Origin: Streptomyces tailanensis
GTDB lineage: Bacteria; Actinomycetota; Actinomycetes; Streptomycetales; Streptomycetaceae
Reading direction: 5' to 3'
DNA length: 64,000 bases
NCBI RefSeq assembly: GCF_008386495.1
Contig: NZ_VTHJ01000027.1
Span: forward strand, 41,616 to 105,615
A program made the position numbers and the translations under genes. The notes beneath the pieces were generated by a model. That model saw nothing but the letters and a program-made list of their open reading frames with translations, made no database searches and was not told the origin of the DNA. This document shows positions 17,809 through 25,569 of this stretch, piece after piece; position 1 is the stretch's first letter; each line of letters opens with the position of its first letter.

Positions 17809-18419
17809 CCCCGATCGTCCCGACCCCGCCCATTCCGACTGCGGCCGACGCCCGCGCAATGTCCGCCCTGGCCAAGGAGTTCACCGCCGCCCGTCGGCGC
17901 CTCGACCAGTCACGGCAGACGGGTGACGGCCTGCCCAGTCTCACGGCCACCGCCAACCAGCTGCAGTCTCTCGGCCTGCTCATCAACTACCTCACCGATG
18001 AGGTGTTGTTCCGCGTCGCCGAACCGGGCCATCGCACGCCTCAGCAGCGACGGACTGTGGGCATTCTGGCGACCGTCACGGCCTCGGCCGCGCGTGCCGT
18101 GGAGTATCTCGCCGGGGCACACGGCCAGTTGGGGTTCCTCCATCAGTACGTGTACGGGCCGACCACGCCCGACCTGGCCGACATGCGGAACTCGGCCGTC
18201 GAGGTGATCCACGATCGCCTCGAGGAAGCCAGGGCCTCACTTCAAGATGCCTCTGACGCGCTGAACTTGGAGGCCGACCGATCCGGCGCCCTGGTGTCCC
18301 GGGCAGCTGCCGCCCGTGGCCGGACCACCGTGCGCAACGCTCCCACCGCCAGCTCCGTACCCCCGGAAGCTGCGCCACCCCCTCCGGGCACCGGGTCTGC
18401 GCACGCGAACGGACGCTGA
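17805..18419 (+). CDS. Helical protein with C-terminal tail, unknown function
   Basis: A 204-aa, predominantly alpha-helical protein (LTATANQLQSLGLLINYLTD, AVEVIHDRLEEARASLQ) with no enzymatic motif. It starts at a GTG overlapping the upstream stop (GTGA). The tail AAAARGRTTVRNAP...GSAHANGR is a weaker version of the shared signature. It is followed within 2 bp by the methyltransferase remnant. Confidence 0.6.
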   Translation: MTPIVPTPPIPTAADARAMSALAKEFTAARRRLDQSRQTGDGLPSLTATANQLQSLGLLINYLTDEVLFRVAEPGHRTPQQRRTVGILATVTASAARAVEYLAGAHGQLGFLHQYVYGPTTPDLADMRNSAVEVIHDRLEEARASLQDASDALNLEADRSGALVSRAAAARGRTTVRNAPTASSVPPEAAPPPPGTGSAHANGR

Positions 18420-18420
18420 A

Positions 18421-19603
18421 GTGCCCGTTCCCACAGCTCCACTGATCGGCAGCCTGTGTTCCGGCTACGGCGGCCTGGATCTCGGTGTCCAAGCTGCCCT
18501 CGGCGGCACCCTGGCCTGGCACGCCGAGATCAACGCCGATGCCGCCCGCGTCCTCGCCCGGCACTGGCCCGGCGTGCCGAACCTCGGCGACATCACCGCC
18601 GTCGACTGGGCCGCCGTGCCCCGGGTGTGCGTGCTGACGGCGGGCTTCCCCTGTCAAAGACGTCTCGGTCGCCGGTCGCCGCGCCGGACTCGCCGAAGGC
18701 ACCCGCTCTGGCCTGTGGCACCACATCGTCCACGCCATATCCATCCTCAACCCCTGCTTGGTGGTGATCGAAAACGTCCGCGGACTCCTCTCCTCCTCCG
18801 GCGGTCCCCCTGGCGACCTGGAACCCTGCCCGTGGTGTCTGGGAGACACCCCAGGTCAGCTTGTTGTGCGGGCACTCGGTGCCGTACTCGGATCCTTGGC
18901 CGACCTCGGGTTCGATGCACGCTGGCGCGTGCTGCGTGCCTCCGACGTCGGCGCACCTCACCGCCGCGAACGGGTCTTCCTCACCTCCTGGCCGGCCCGG
19001 CGAACGCCCACTGCTGAAGACCCCGACGAGCAATCTCGGTACCAACGGCGGCTCCCAACACCCGGACAAGCGCAAACAGGGCGGGCACGGCCCGAACCTG
19101 GCCGACGAGGTGGAGCATCTGCTCCTGCCGACGCCGAAGGCGTCGGACGGGATCAAGGGCTCGCCGAACCAGCGGCACGGCAACGGCGACCTCACCCTCC
19201 CCTCGGCGGCGGCCTCCTTGCTGTCGGCTCGGAGGCCCAACCGCACCAGGGCGTCCGACCAGGGCTTCCGGCGTCCCTCGTCGGCGGAGGTGCTGCCGTT
19301 GTGGAGCGATCCGGAGACGGAGCGGCCAGCGTCTGGTGGGGACCGTACGCCGCCGCCATCGCCCGCTGGGAGACGCTCACCCGCCCGGCGCCCCGCCCGA
19401 CCGATGACCTGGGCCGCCTGAACCCGACGTTCGTGGAGTGGATGCAAGGACTCCCCACCGGCTGGGTGACCGCCACTCCTGGCCTGGGACGCCCCGCCCA
19501 GCTCACCGCACTCGGCAACGGTGTCGTCCCGCAACAGGCAGCCCGCGCCCTGGAGTTGCTCGCACCTCCATTTCCTGCCTGCTCACGCTGCTCCGCCCGG
19601 TGA
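18421..19603 (+). pseudogene. DNA (cytosine-5) methyltransferase, frameshifted
   Basis: Starts at GTG 18421 with C5-methylase motif I (SLCSGYGGLDLG) and reaches motif IV (AGFPCQ) at 18655. An extra A in the run 18656-18658 breaks the frame; the next frame gives DVSVAGRRAGLAEGTRSGL, motif VI VIENVRG and motif VIII RRERVFL. A second shift near 19000 leads to LLKTPTSNLGTNGGSQHP and ADEVEHLLLPTPKASDG. A third near 19270-19320 returns to WWGPYAAAIARWE and the final motif LGNGVVPQQAARAL. Every major motif is present, so the parent gene was a normal methylase of about 390 aa. As given it cannot make full-length protein. It may once have guarded the element against restriction. Confidence 0.8.
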
Positions 19604-19610
19604 CCGGGCT

Positions 19611-19658
19611 CTATCGCAGCTTCCCGGCCGTGCCAAATCCGTCTTCCTGCGGATTCTC
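19611..19658. repeat. 48-bp intergenic element, copy C
   Basis: CTATCGCAGC...GCGGATTCTC, matching copies A and B in length and block positions. It follows the methyltransferase remnant by 7 bp and lies 146 bp before the DUF4913-like start. Confidence 0.5.
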
Positions 19659-19804
19659 AATCCCGGCAGCCACACCGCGCCCGAAAGGAGCCGCATGCGC
19701 TCACGCAGACCTCCCTCCATCCCTCGCCACGGGTACGGCCCGCCATCGGCCTGCCCTGCCGCTCTCGCCTCCACATCCAACCCACCACGGAAGGGACGCC
19801 CTCC

Positions 19805-20440
19805 ATGAGTGACCCCGCAGCCGACAGCGCCGATGAGCCCATACGCGTACCTGACCACGATCTCGACGACCTCGCCGCAACGCTCGAACGGCTAATCAAG
19901 AAAACGGAAGCCCAGGGCTGGGTGCTGGAGCGACTCAAGAGCGAGGGCTCCTACACCCACCCCGCTTCCGATGAGGACAGTCCCGAGCAGGGGGACTGTG
20001 AGCTCCAGAGCGAGCCGGACTCGGCGCAGGGAGCAGAGGCGGACTCGGGGAAATCCGCTTCGGTGTTCATCCTGGCCCTGGACAACAACGCGTACGGCAT
20101 CGAACTCGACGCCCTTGCGGCCTGGGTCAACCACCTCCTGCTGCCTGTCTACGGACGGGAGATCACTACCAGCCGCCCGTGGTGCCACCAGTGGCACGAC
20201 CACCCCGAGGCTGTCGCTCGGCTGCACGCCCTGTGGCTCGCCTGGCAGCAGTTCACGGACGCCGAGGCCGGACTCGCCGGCCCCTCCATCTGGCACCGCG
20301 ACCACCTCGACCCAGCCTGGCTGCAGCTGCGCGCTCCGGACGGGCCGTTCGCCGCCTGCACCACCAACCCCAGCCGGCCTCACCACCGGCTCCTGCCCAC
20401 CCCCGCGCCCGAAGCGACCGAGATGGAACTGGCGGCCTGA
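19805..20440 (+). CDS. DUF4913-like protein
   Basis: A 211-aa protein. The C-terminal half (about residues 85-190) has the DUF4913 pattern: WVNHLLLPVYGREI, WCHQWHDHPEAVARLHALW, and WHRDHLDPAWLQLRAPDGPF. The N-terminal half is acidic and low-complexity, with one helix (LDDLAATLERLIKKTEAQ). DUF4913 proteins are common on actinobacterial plasmids and conjugative elements; their function is unknown to me. GGAAGGGA precedes the ATG. No basic tail. Confidence 0.75.
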   Translation: MSDPAADSADEPIRVPDHDLDDLAATLERLIKKTEAQGWVLERLKSEGSYTHPASDEDSPEQGDCELQSEPDSAQGAEADSGKSASVFILALDNNAYGIELDALAAWVNHLLLPVYGREITTSRPWCHQWHDHPEAVARLHALWLAWQQFTDAEAGLAGPSIWHRDHLDPAWLQLRAPDGPFAACTTNPSRPHHRLLPTPAPEATEMELAA

Positions 20441-20442
20441 GC

Positions 20443-21222
20443 GTGTCCAATACTCCCAACTTCCGCCTCGACGGCCTCACTCCGGCCGACGACTCCTCCG
20501 CCGAAGCCGAAGGCGATGTCGAGCTGTGGGACGACCTCTTCAGCCCATTGGCGGAGCACCACACGCCCGACGGGAAGCAGAGCTTCCTCGTCATCCATGA
20601 CGGCTCAGCCACCTGGGGCATCCCCGGGGCGCCCCAGTTCATAGCCCTGCACATCAACCGCGACCTCACCGCCCGCACCTTCCGGATCGAGCAAGCCGAC
20701 CACCCCACCGTGCCGTTCGCCCAGCTGTGGCTGGCAGGCCGCGGCTGCCCGCCGGACGCCATCCAACTCCCGGAAGACCAGCACATCGAGCCCGCCGACG
20801 CCCTCACCACTCGCATCGAGCGACAGATCCGCCACTCCGGCACCCGGTACGAGACCAAAGACCACTACACCCACGACGCCGTCCCGTACGAGACCTGGGT
20901 CATGGTCCGCGACAGCGACCCCAGCGCCGCCACCCTGCCGGTGAGGATCTTCCTGGAAGAGACGGACCTCGACGCCTTCACCTACACCCTGCGCGAAGGC
21001 GCCTTCCGTGACGGCACCAGTGCCAACCAGTGGTTGTTCGACCGCGACACCGCGCTGCCCGAGCCGCCCGAGCACCCCGTCTCGGCCGACCGGCGCACCC
21101 GGGCCGCCCTTGCCCGCTCCACCACCGGCCGCCCGGCAACAGCCGCTTCCGTGTCCGCGCCTCCCGCTGGTCCCGCGCCGTCGCCCGGTGCTCCGTCGCA
21201 CCGCCGAGGAGGCCGCTCGTGA
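20443..21222 (+). CDS. Unrecognised beta-rich protein with C-terminal tail
   Basis: A 259-aa protein starting at a GTG just after the upstream stop; the longer open frame overlaps the DUF4913-like gene and is not used. It has mixed alpha/beta segments (FIALHINRDLTARTFRI, YETWVMVRDSDP, LPVRIFLEETDLDAFTYTL) without a known catalytic motif. The final part TRAALARSTTGRPATA...RRGGRS is the shared tail. The stop overlaps the next GTG, coupling it to the RelE-like gene. If the neighbour is a toxin this could be its partner, but there is no direct evidence. Confidence 0.55.
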   Translation: MSNTPNFRLDGLTPADDSSAEAEGDVELWDDLFSPLAEHHTPDGKQSFLVIHDGSATWGIPGAPQFIALHINRDLTARTFRIEQADHPTVPFAQLWLAGRGCPPDAIQLPEDQHIEPADALTTRIERQIRHSGTRYETKDHYTHDAVPYETWVMVRDSDPSAATLPVRIFLEETDLDAFTYTLREGAFRDGTSANQWLFDRDTALPEPPEHPVSADRRTRAALARSTTGRPATAASVSAPPAGPAPSPGAPSHRRGGRS

Positions 21223-21710
21223 GCCGGGCCAGGTTCGGATTCGCCGCGCACCCCGAAGCCCTCGCCGATCTGCGCGAAGTACCTGACCACATCCGGGATC
21301 TGGCGCTGCTGGAACTCCAGCACCTCGTCCACGGCAACGAGCGCGGCGCACCTCTGGTCGGCCGCCTCGCCGGTTGTCACAAGGTCTATGTCGACCCGAA
21401 GGCCGAATGGCGACTAGTGATCCAATTCCGCAACGCCCCTGCGGGCAGCCGCCACGACCGGGAGATCTACCTCATCGCGGCCGGGCAGCGCGAGGCGGGA
21501 GCCGTCTACCGGGCCGCCACGCAGCGCCTGAACCGAGACGCCGAGACCACGCCCGAAGCCGCTCCGCTCCGCCGCCAGGCCGAGGCCGCCCGCGCTCGCT
21601 CCCCGCATCTCCGCAGCGTGCCCGCCATCGGCACCTCTGCGTCCCCGAGCGACGCACCCCGCCCGCGCACTACCGCGGAATCCCCCGCCGTACGAAAGGC
21701 CCGCGCATGA
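21219..21710 (+). CDS. RelE/ParE-fold protein with C-terminal tail
   Basis: A 163-aa protein. Residues 1-105 follow the RelE/ParE pattern: HPEALADLREVPDHIRDLAL, then LVGRLAGCHKVYVDP, then EWRLVIQF, then REIYLIAAGQREAGAVYRAA. Such proteins are usually mRNA endonuclease or gyrase toxins, or phage-type RelE-like proteins. The rest is a disordered extension with AEAARARSPHLRS and a basic end VRKARA. No typical small antitoxin gene is adjacent. Starts are coupled on both sides (GTGA and ATGA). A toxin-like fold with a possible T4SS tail is unusual. Confidence 0.65.
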   Translation: MSRARFGFAAHPEALADLREVPDHIRDLALLELQHLVHGNERGAPLVGRLAGCHKVYVDPKAEWRLVIQFRNAPAGSRHDREIYLIAAGQREAGAVYRAATQRLNRDAETTPEAAPLRRQAEAARARSPHLRSVPAIGTSASPSDAPRPRTTAESPAVRKARA

Positions 21711-22360
21711 CTGCCACCCGCGATGATCTAGCCGATCTGCTCACCGAGGTCGCGCAGCAGGTGGGCTCCGTGCTCACCGCGCAGGGCCCAGCCGTCGGCA
21801 CGTCCGCCCGCCCCTACCTGGCTCCGTTCCTCGGCCCGCTGGCCGCCGCCACTCCGGTCCTGCACTCCCTGTCCGAGCAGCTCGACGCCTACTTCAGCGA
21901 CCCGCTGCCGAAGACTCCGGCCGGGCTGTTCACCCTCGCCTGCCTGGCCGCCGCCAACGGCCAGCTCAACGAAGCGACGGCGGAGTTCATCAGCGCCATC
22001 GAGTCGGTCTGCGACCGCGCCGGAATCAGCCCCGGTCCCAGCGCACAGCCTCCCGCGACCACGGGCACGGACAACGCCGTCGGCACCGGGAACGCGTTCA
22101 CCACCATCGAATGGGAGGCCATCCAGAAGGCTGCACGCATCGGCGGCCTGGACGTGGGCGAGTTCGTGGCAGTGTCCGCGTCGGCGGTCGCCGCCTCGCT
22201 GCTGTTCACGGACCTGTGTCGCGAAATCTTCGAGGGGCTGCTTGCCGATGCCGAGTACGTCCGTACCGGCCCTGACACCGACGCCCCGCTCGGTACCGAT
22301 GTCGAGAACCTGCCCACGATCGTCCAGCATCTGCTCGATGCCCCCGGCGCTGCCGCATGA
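21707..22360 (+). CDS. Helical protein, unknown function
   Basis: A 217-aa protein rich in hydrophobic alpha helices (ADLLTEVAQQVGSVLTAQG, LFTLACLAAANGQLNEATAEF), probably soluble rather than a true membrane protein. It lacks the basic tail. Start and stop both overlap neighbours by 4 bp, so it is cotranslated with the RelE-like gene and the next gene. No family recognised. Confidence 0.6.
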   Translation: MTATRDDLADLLTEVAQQVGSVLTAQGPAVGTSARPYLAPFLGPLAAATPVLHSLSEQLDAYFSDPLPKTPAGLFTLACLAAANGQLNEATAEFISAIESVCDRAGISPGPSAQPPATTGTDNAVGTGNAFTTIEWEAIQKAARIGGLDVGEFVAVSASAVAASLLFTDLCREIFEGLLADAEYVRTGPDTDAPLGTDVENLPTIVQHLLDAPGAAA

Positions 22361-23178
22361 CCAGCCACCCCACCAGCGCCGAAGTCACCCTGGGTACCCG
22401 CCTGCTTGCCGATGCACTCGGCATCGACAGCCCCATTGCTCTGATCGACCGCCACCCTCAAGACACCATCCCGGGCGTACTCGCTCCCCTGGTGGCCCAT
22501 GCCGCCCTGCTGGTCGATCAGCTTGACCAACGGCTCGTTGAATCCACCGCGACCGCCCTCGAAGACCTACGCCACGTCGCGGCCGGCCAGGACCCCCACG
22601 CCGCCGTCGACAACGGGACCCTCAACGCCACCGGCTCAACGATCGCTGTCCTCGCCGCAAGGCGCCGGCAGGAAATCGGGCACCTGGAACGGCTTCTCAA
22701 GGTCTACCAACGCCACCTGAACCATTCCGACGGACATACCCACGCTCCCCAGCATGCCGACGCGCTGACACACCAGCAGACGGCCTGCTCCGTCTCCGGG
22801 CCGATCCGCGTGTCACCCGCACAGGTCAAGGCGTTGGAGGCGGTTGCCCGAGGCGGCGTCATGCTCCGTGAAAGCAGCCTGGCCCGCGGGACGTTCGTCA
22901 CCGCTCCGAACGGTGCCCGGATCTCCCGCGCCACCGTGGACGCGCTGCTCTCCAAGAAGCTGGCGGACCGGGACACCGGCACATCCCTGTACCAGGGGCA
23001 GCGGCTGAGCCTGACCGCTCAGGGAGAAACGTTTCTGGCCGAATGGCACCGCCGCGCCTCCCCGCGTGCCGAGGCCGCACGCGCCCGTACCACCGCGCCG
23101 GCCATCCCCACCGCTCTCGCCGCTACGGACCCGGAAGCCCAGCCCGCCGCTGAGCCCGCGCATCGCCGCTCCCGCTGA
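22357..23178 (+). CDS. Winged-helix-like protein with C-terminal tail
   Basis: A 273-aa protein. The N-terminal half is helical (LAPLVAHAALLVDQLDQRL, RRRQEIGHLERLLKVYQRHL). Residues about 150-225 resemble a winged helix: VSPAQVKALEAVARGG, SRATVDALLSKKLADRD, then GQRLSLTAQGETFL as the wing. It could bind DNA. The end AEAARARTTAPAI...PAHRRSR is one of the clearest copies of the shared tail. Starts at an ATGA overlap. Confidence 0.65.
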   Translation: MTSHPTSAEVTLGTRLLADALGIDSPIALIDRHPQDTIPGVLAPLVAHAALLVDQLDQRLVESTATALEDLRHVAAGQDPHAAVDNGTLNATGSTIAVLAARRRQEIGHLERLLKVYQRHLNHSDGHTHAPQHADALTHQQTACSVSGPIRVSPAQVKALEAVARGGVMLRESSLARGTFVTAPNGARISRATVDALLSKKLADRDTGTSLYQGQRLSLTAQGETFLAEWHRRASPRAEAARARTTAPAIPTALAATDPEAQPAAEPAHRRSR

Positions 23179-23215
23179 TCACCCGTGTCCCGCCCCGACC
23201 GAAAGGCCCCGTTCA

Positions 23216-23776
23216 ATGACGGACCCCACCACCCTGGACTCTTCACGCCGCCTCATCGAGCGGCAATACGGACGGCCGCTCCAGCAGCTGACGTACGACA
23301 CCATCCCTCAGCCCGGCCAGGACCACGACCCCGTGCTCTCCGCCGCCGTGAACCTCTACGGCGGATTGCGGGAGACGTCGGCCCGGCTCACCGAGGCCCG
23401 GCAGAGGGTACGTCAGCTCCTCGACGAAGGCCACGACAGCACCGTCGACGGCACCACCCGCCTGCTCAACGTCGCCCAGGACATCCACGCCCTCACCACC
23501 CGGCACGTCACCGAGGCCCGGGCCCTCGGTGACCTCCTCGGCGCCAACCAGCCCCCGCCGCCCCTGCCCTGCGCAGCGTCCACCGGCATCTGTGCGGCTG
23601 ACGACCTCGACGAACTACTGCCGCTCGCCCGGCGGATCGCAGCCAGCTCCCCGCACCTGACGCGCGCCACGCTCGGCCCCGCTCTGCGCGCCCACGGCAT
23701 CCGCGTCAGCAACCAGCGCCTCGGCGCACTCCTGAACCGCCTGCGCACCGAGACCTTCCTCGGCGCCGCTGCCTAG
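23216..23776 (+). CDS. Helical protein, unknown function
   Basis: A 186-aa protein with a central long-helix region (TSARLTEARQRVRQLLDEG, TRLLNVAQDIHALTTRHV) and a C-terminal small helical domain (LTRATLGPALRAHGI, VSNQRLGALLNRLR) that looks like a helix-turn-helix. No tail. GAAAGG precedes the ATG. Possibly a DNA-binding accessory protein; weak evidence. Confidence 0.55.
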   Translation: MTDPTTLDSSRRLIERQYGRPLQQLTYDTIPQPGQDHDPVLSAAVNLYGGLRETSARLTEARQRVRQLLDEGHDSTVDGTTRLLNVAQDIHALTTRHVTEARALGDLLGANQPPPPLPCAASTGICAADDLDELLPLARRIAASSPHLTRATLGPALRAHGIRVSNQRLGALLNRLRTETFLGAAA

Positions 23777-23804
23777 TCCCCCGCCCTGATCACGGAGTCA
23801 CGAC

Positions 23805-24578
23805 ATGAAGTTCTGGCCGACCGACGCCGACCCCGGCCACCTGGAGCAGACCCTCACCCGTCTCTCCCCGCGCTGGACCACCTGGACGCTGCTCACTCTC
23901 CAGCGCCACGATCACCTGCGCATATCCGAACTGGGACACGCTCTGCCGTGGATATCGGGCACGGCACTCAGTCAGCAGATGCCCCGCCTGCAGGATCACG
24001 GCCTCGTCGACCGGACGGGGCGCGGCCAGTACCAGCTCACCGACGCTGCCCGGCGGTTGGGACCGGTCTACGAAGCCCTCAGCTCCTGGGAGCGCACTCG
24101 CTTCCCTGCGGACCAGCCGACCGCCGAAGCCGAGCGGATAGAGACCGCCCTCGCCCGGCTCCGCCCGCGGGACACCACCACCGTGCTCCACTTCCTGGCC
24201 CAGCACCCGAGGGCATCGTTCACCGAGTTGCAGCAACGCATCGGGCACCCCGGGTCGGCCTACGCCCGCCTTCAGCGGATGCAGACCGACGCGCTCCTGG
24301 CCCGTACGGGCCGCGGCCGGTACGAGCTGACCGAGACCGGTGCCGCCCTCGGACCCGTCTACGAGGCACTGAACACCTGGTCTCCCGGCCGCACCGCCGC
24401 CCCGGCTCCGGTGCATATCGCCGCCCCGGTCGTTCAGGAGACGGTCAGCGCCCGCGCCACAGCAGCGCTTCGTCGTACGACGACGGCCGTCCAGGGGCTG
24501 TTCTCGCACGCTCCGGCATCCGAATCGGCCGTACCCGCTGCATGGACCGCCGCCTCCCGTCCCCTTCACACGCGGTGA
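23805..24578 (+). CDS. Duplicated HxlR-like winged-helix protein with C-terminal tail
   Basis: A 257-aa protein with two tandem winged-helix domains. The first (residues about 10-95) has WTTWTLLTLQRHDHLRISEL, ISGTALSQQMPRLQDHGLVD and a YQLTDAARRLGPVYEAL wing/helix, close to the HxlR pattern. The second (about 110-190) repeats it more loosely, ending YELTETGAALGPVYEAL. It would bind DNA and may regulate the element's genes. The last 45 residues carry ARATAALRRTTTA and end RPLHTR, a divergent form of the shared tail. Confidence 0.7.
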   Translation: MKFWPTDADPGHLEQTLTRLSPRWTTWTLLTLQRHDHLRISELGHALPWISGTALSQQMPRLQDHGLVDRTGRGQYQLTDAARRLGPVYEALSSWERTRFPADQPTAEAERIETALARLRPRDTTTVLHFLAQHPRASFTELQQRIGHPGSAYARLQRMQTDALLARTGRGRYELTETGAALGPVYEALNTWSPGRTAAPAPVHIAAPVVQETVSARATAALRRTTTAVQGLFSHAPASESAVPAAWTAASRPLHTR

Positions 24579-24687
24579 ACCGCTCCATGCCGCCGCACAG
24601 AGTCCTGTCGGCACCGCCCATCCACGGCAATCGCGCCCCTGCCAGGGCAGAGGCCCCTCCTCGACCGCCTCCGAAAGACGCTCGCCC

Positions 24688-25536
24688 ATGACCTCCGCGC
24701 CCCACCATCCACCCGCCCAGGACGACGACCTCCTCGTCGGACCTGTCTACCTCGCCGGCCCCGGCAACTCGGCCCTGATCACCGAACCCCTACGCGCCGC
24801 GCCCGGGTGGGCCGAAACCCAGACCCCCTACGGCCGCGTATTCTCCAGCCCCTGCCTGCGCGCCCAGATCGCCGACTTGCCCTCGTCCCGCTACGGCGGC
24901 TGGAAGATCTCCTGGTCCCGCGAACCCCTCGCCATCCCGGCCTGGATGGCGACCTTCACCCGCAACACCCCCGCTGAGATCGTCTCCGCTTTCACCACCA
25001 CCCTCATGCGCGGAGTGGACAACGACCACGAGGACTTCCTCCCCGGCGGCCCCCACTACACCCCCATCGCCCCCGGCGATGTCCTCATCGCCCGCGGCTG
25101 GAAGCACGAGGCCAACGCCCTCTACCAGTACCAGCACTCCCCCGACCGACACGCCTACCTCAGCCTGCGCCAGTACGACGCGGACTTCCACGACGAGTTG
25201 GAAGGCGCCGTCTCCGCCGAACGAACCATGTACGCCTGCGTCGAGACCGCCAACGGGCCCCGCTGGCACGCAGACTTCACCTCCGCCACCCCGCTGCACT
25301 TGATCATCGCCGCCGCCGACGTCCTCTCCAGCCCGGCACCGGTCCAGCGCAACCGGCGCGACCTGCCCGAGCGCAATCTCCCGTACCTCACCACTCGGCC
25401 CGCAACGCCCCCGCGTGTCACAGCCGCACGTGCCCGCACAGCTACTCAGCCCCTGGTCACAGCCCCATCGGCGGCACCAGCCGCAACGCCAGTGACCCAT
25501 CCGGGTGTCGCCAATCCCCGGCGATCTCGGCGCTGA
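24688..25536 (+). CDS. DUF317 protein 1, with C-terminal tail
   Basis: A 282-aa protein with two DUF317-type repeats. Repeat 1 runs from VYLAGPGNSALITEPL to a WMATFTRNTPAEIVSAF motif. Repeat 2 runs from APGDVLIARGWKHEANAL to WHADFTSATPLHLIIAAADVL. The pattern of a GW element, a short beta sheet, then W-x-A-x-F-x-x-x-T-P-x-x-(I/L)-(V/I)-x-A is diagnostic. DUF317 proteins are abundant in Streptomyces and on its plasmids; function unknown. The tail VTAARARTATQPL...NPRRSRR is a strong copy of the shared end. Confidence 0.8.
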   Translation: MTSAPHHPPAQDDDLLVGPVYLAGPGNSALITEPLRAAPGWAETQTPYGRVFSSPCLRAQIADLPSSRYGGWKISWSREPLAIPAWMATFTRNTPAEIVSAFTTTLMRGVDNDHEDFLPGGPHYTPIAPGDVLIARGWKHEANALYQYQHSPDRHAYLSLRQYDADFHDELEGAVSAERTMYACVETANGPRWHADFTSATPLHLIIAAADVLSSPAPVQRNRRDLPERNLPYLTTRPATPPRVTAARARTATQPLVTAPSAAPAATPVTHPGVANPRRSRR

Positions 25537-25569
25537 CCTCACCAGCCCTCGCACCTCACGGAGCCGCCC

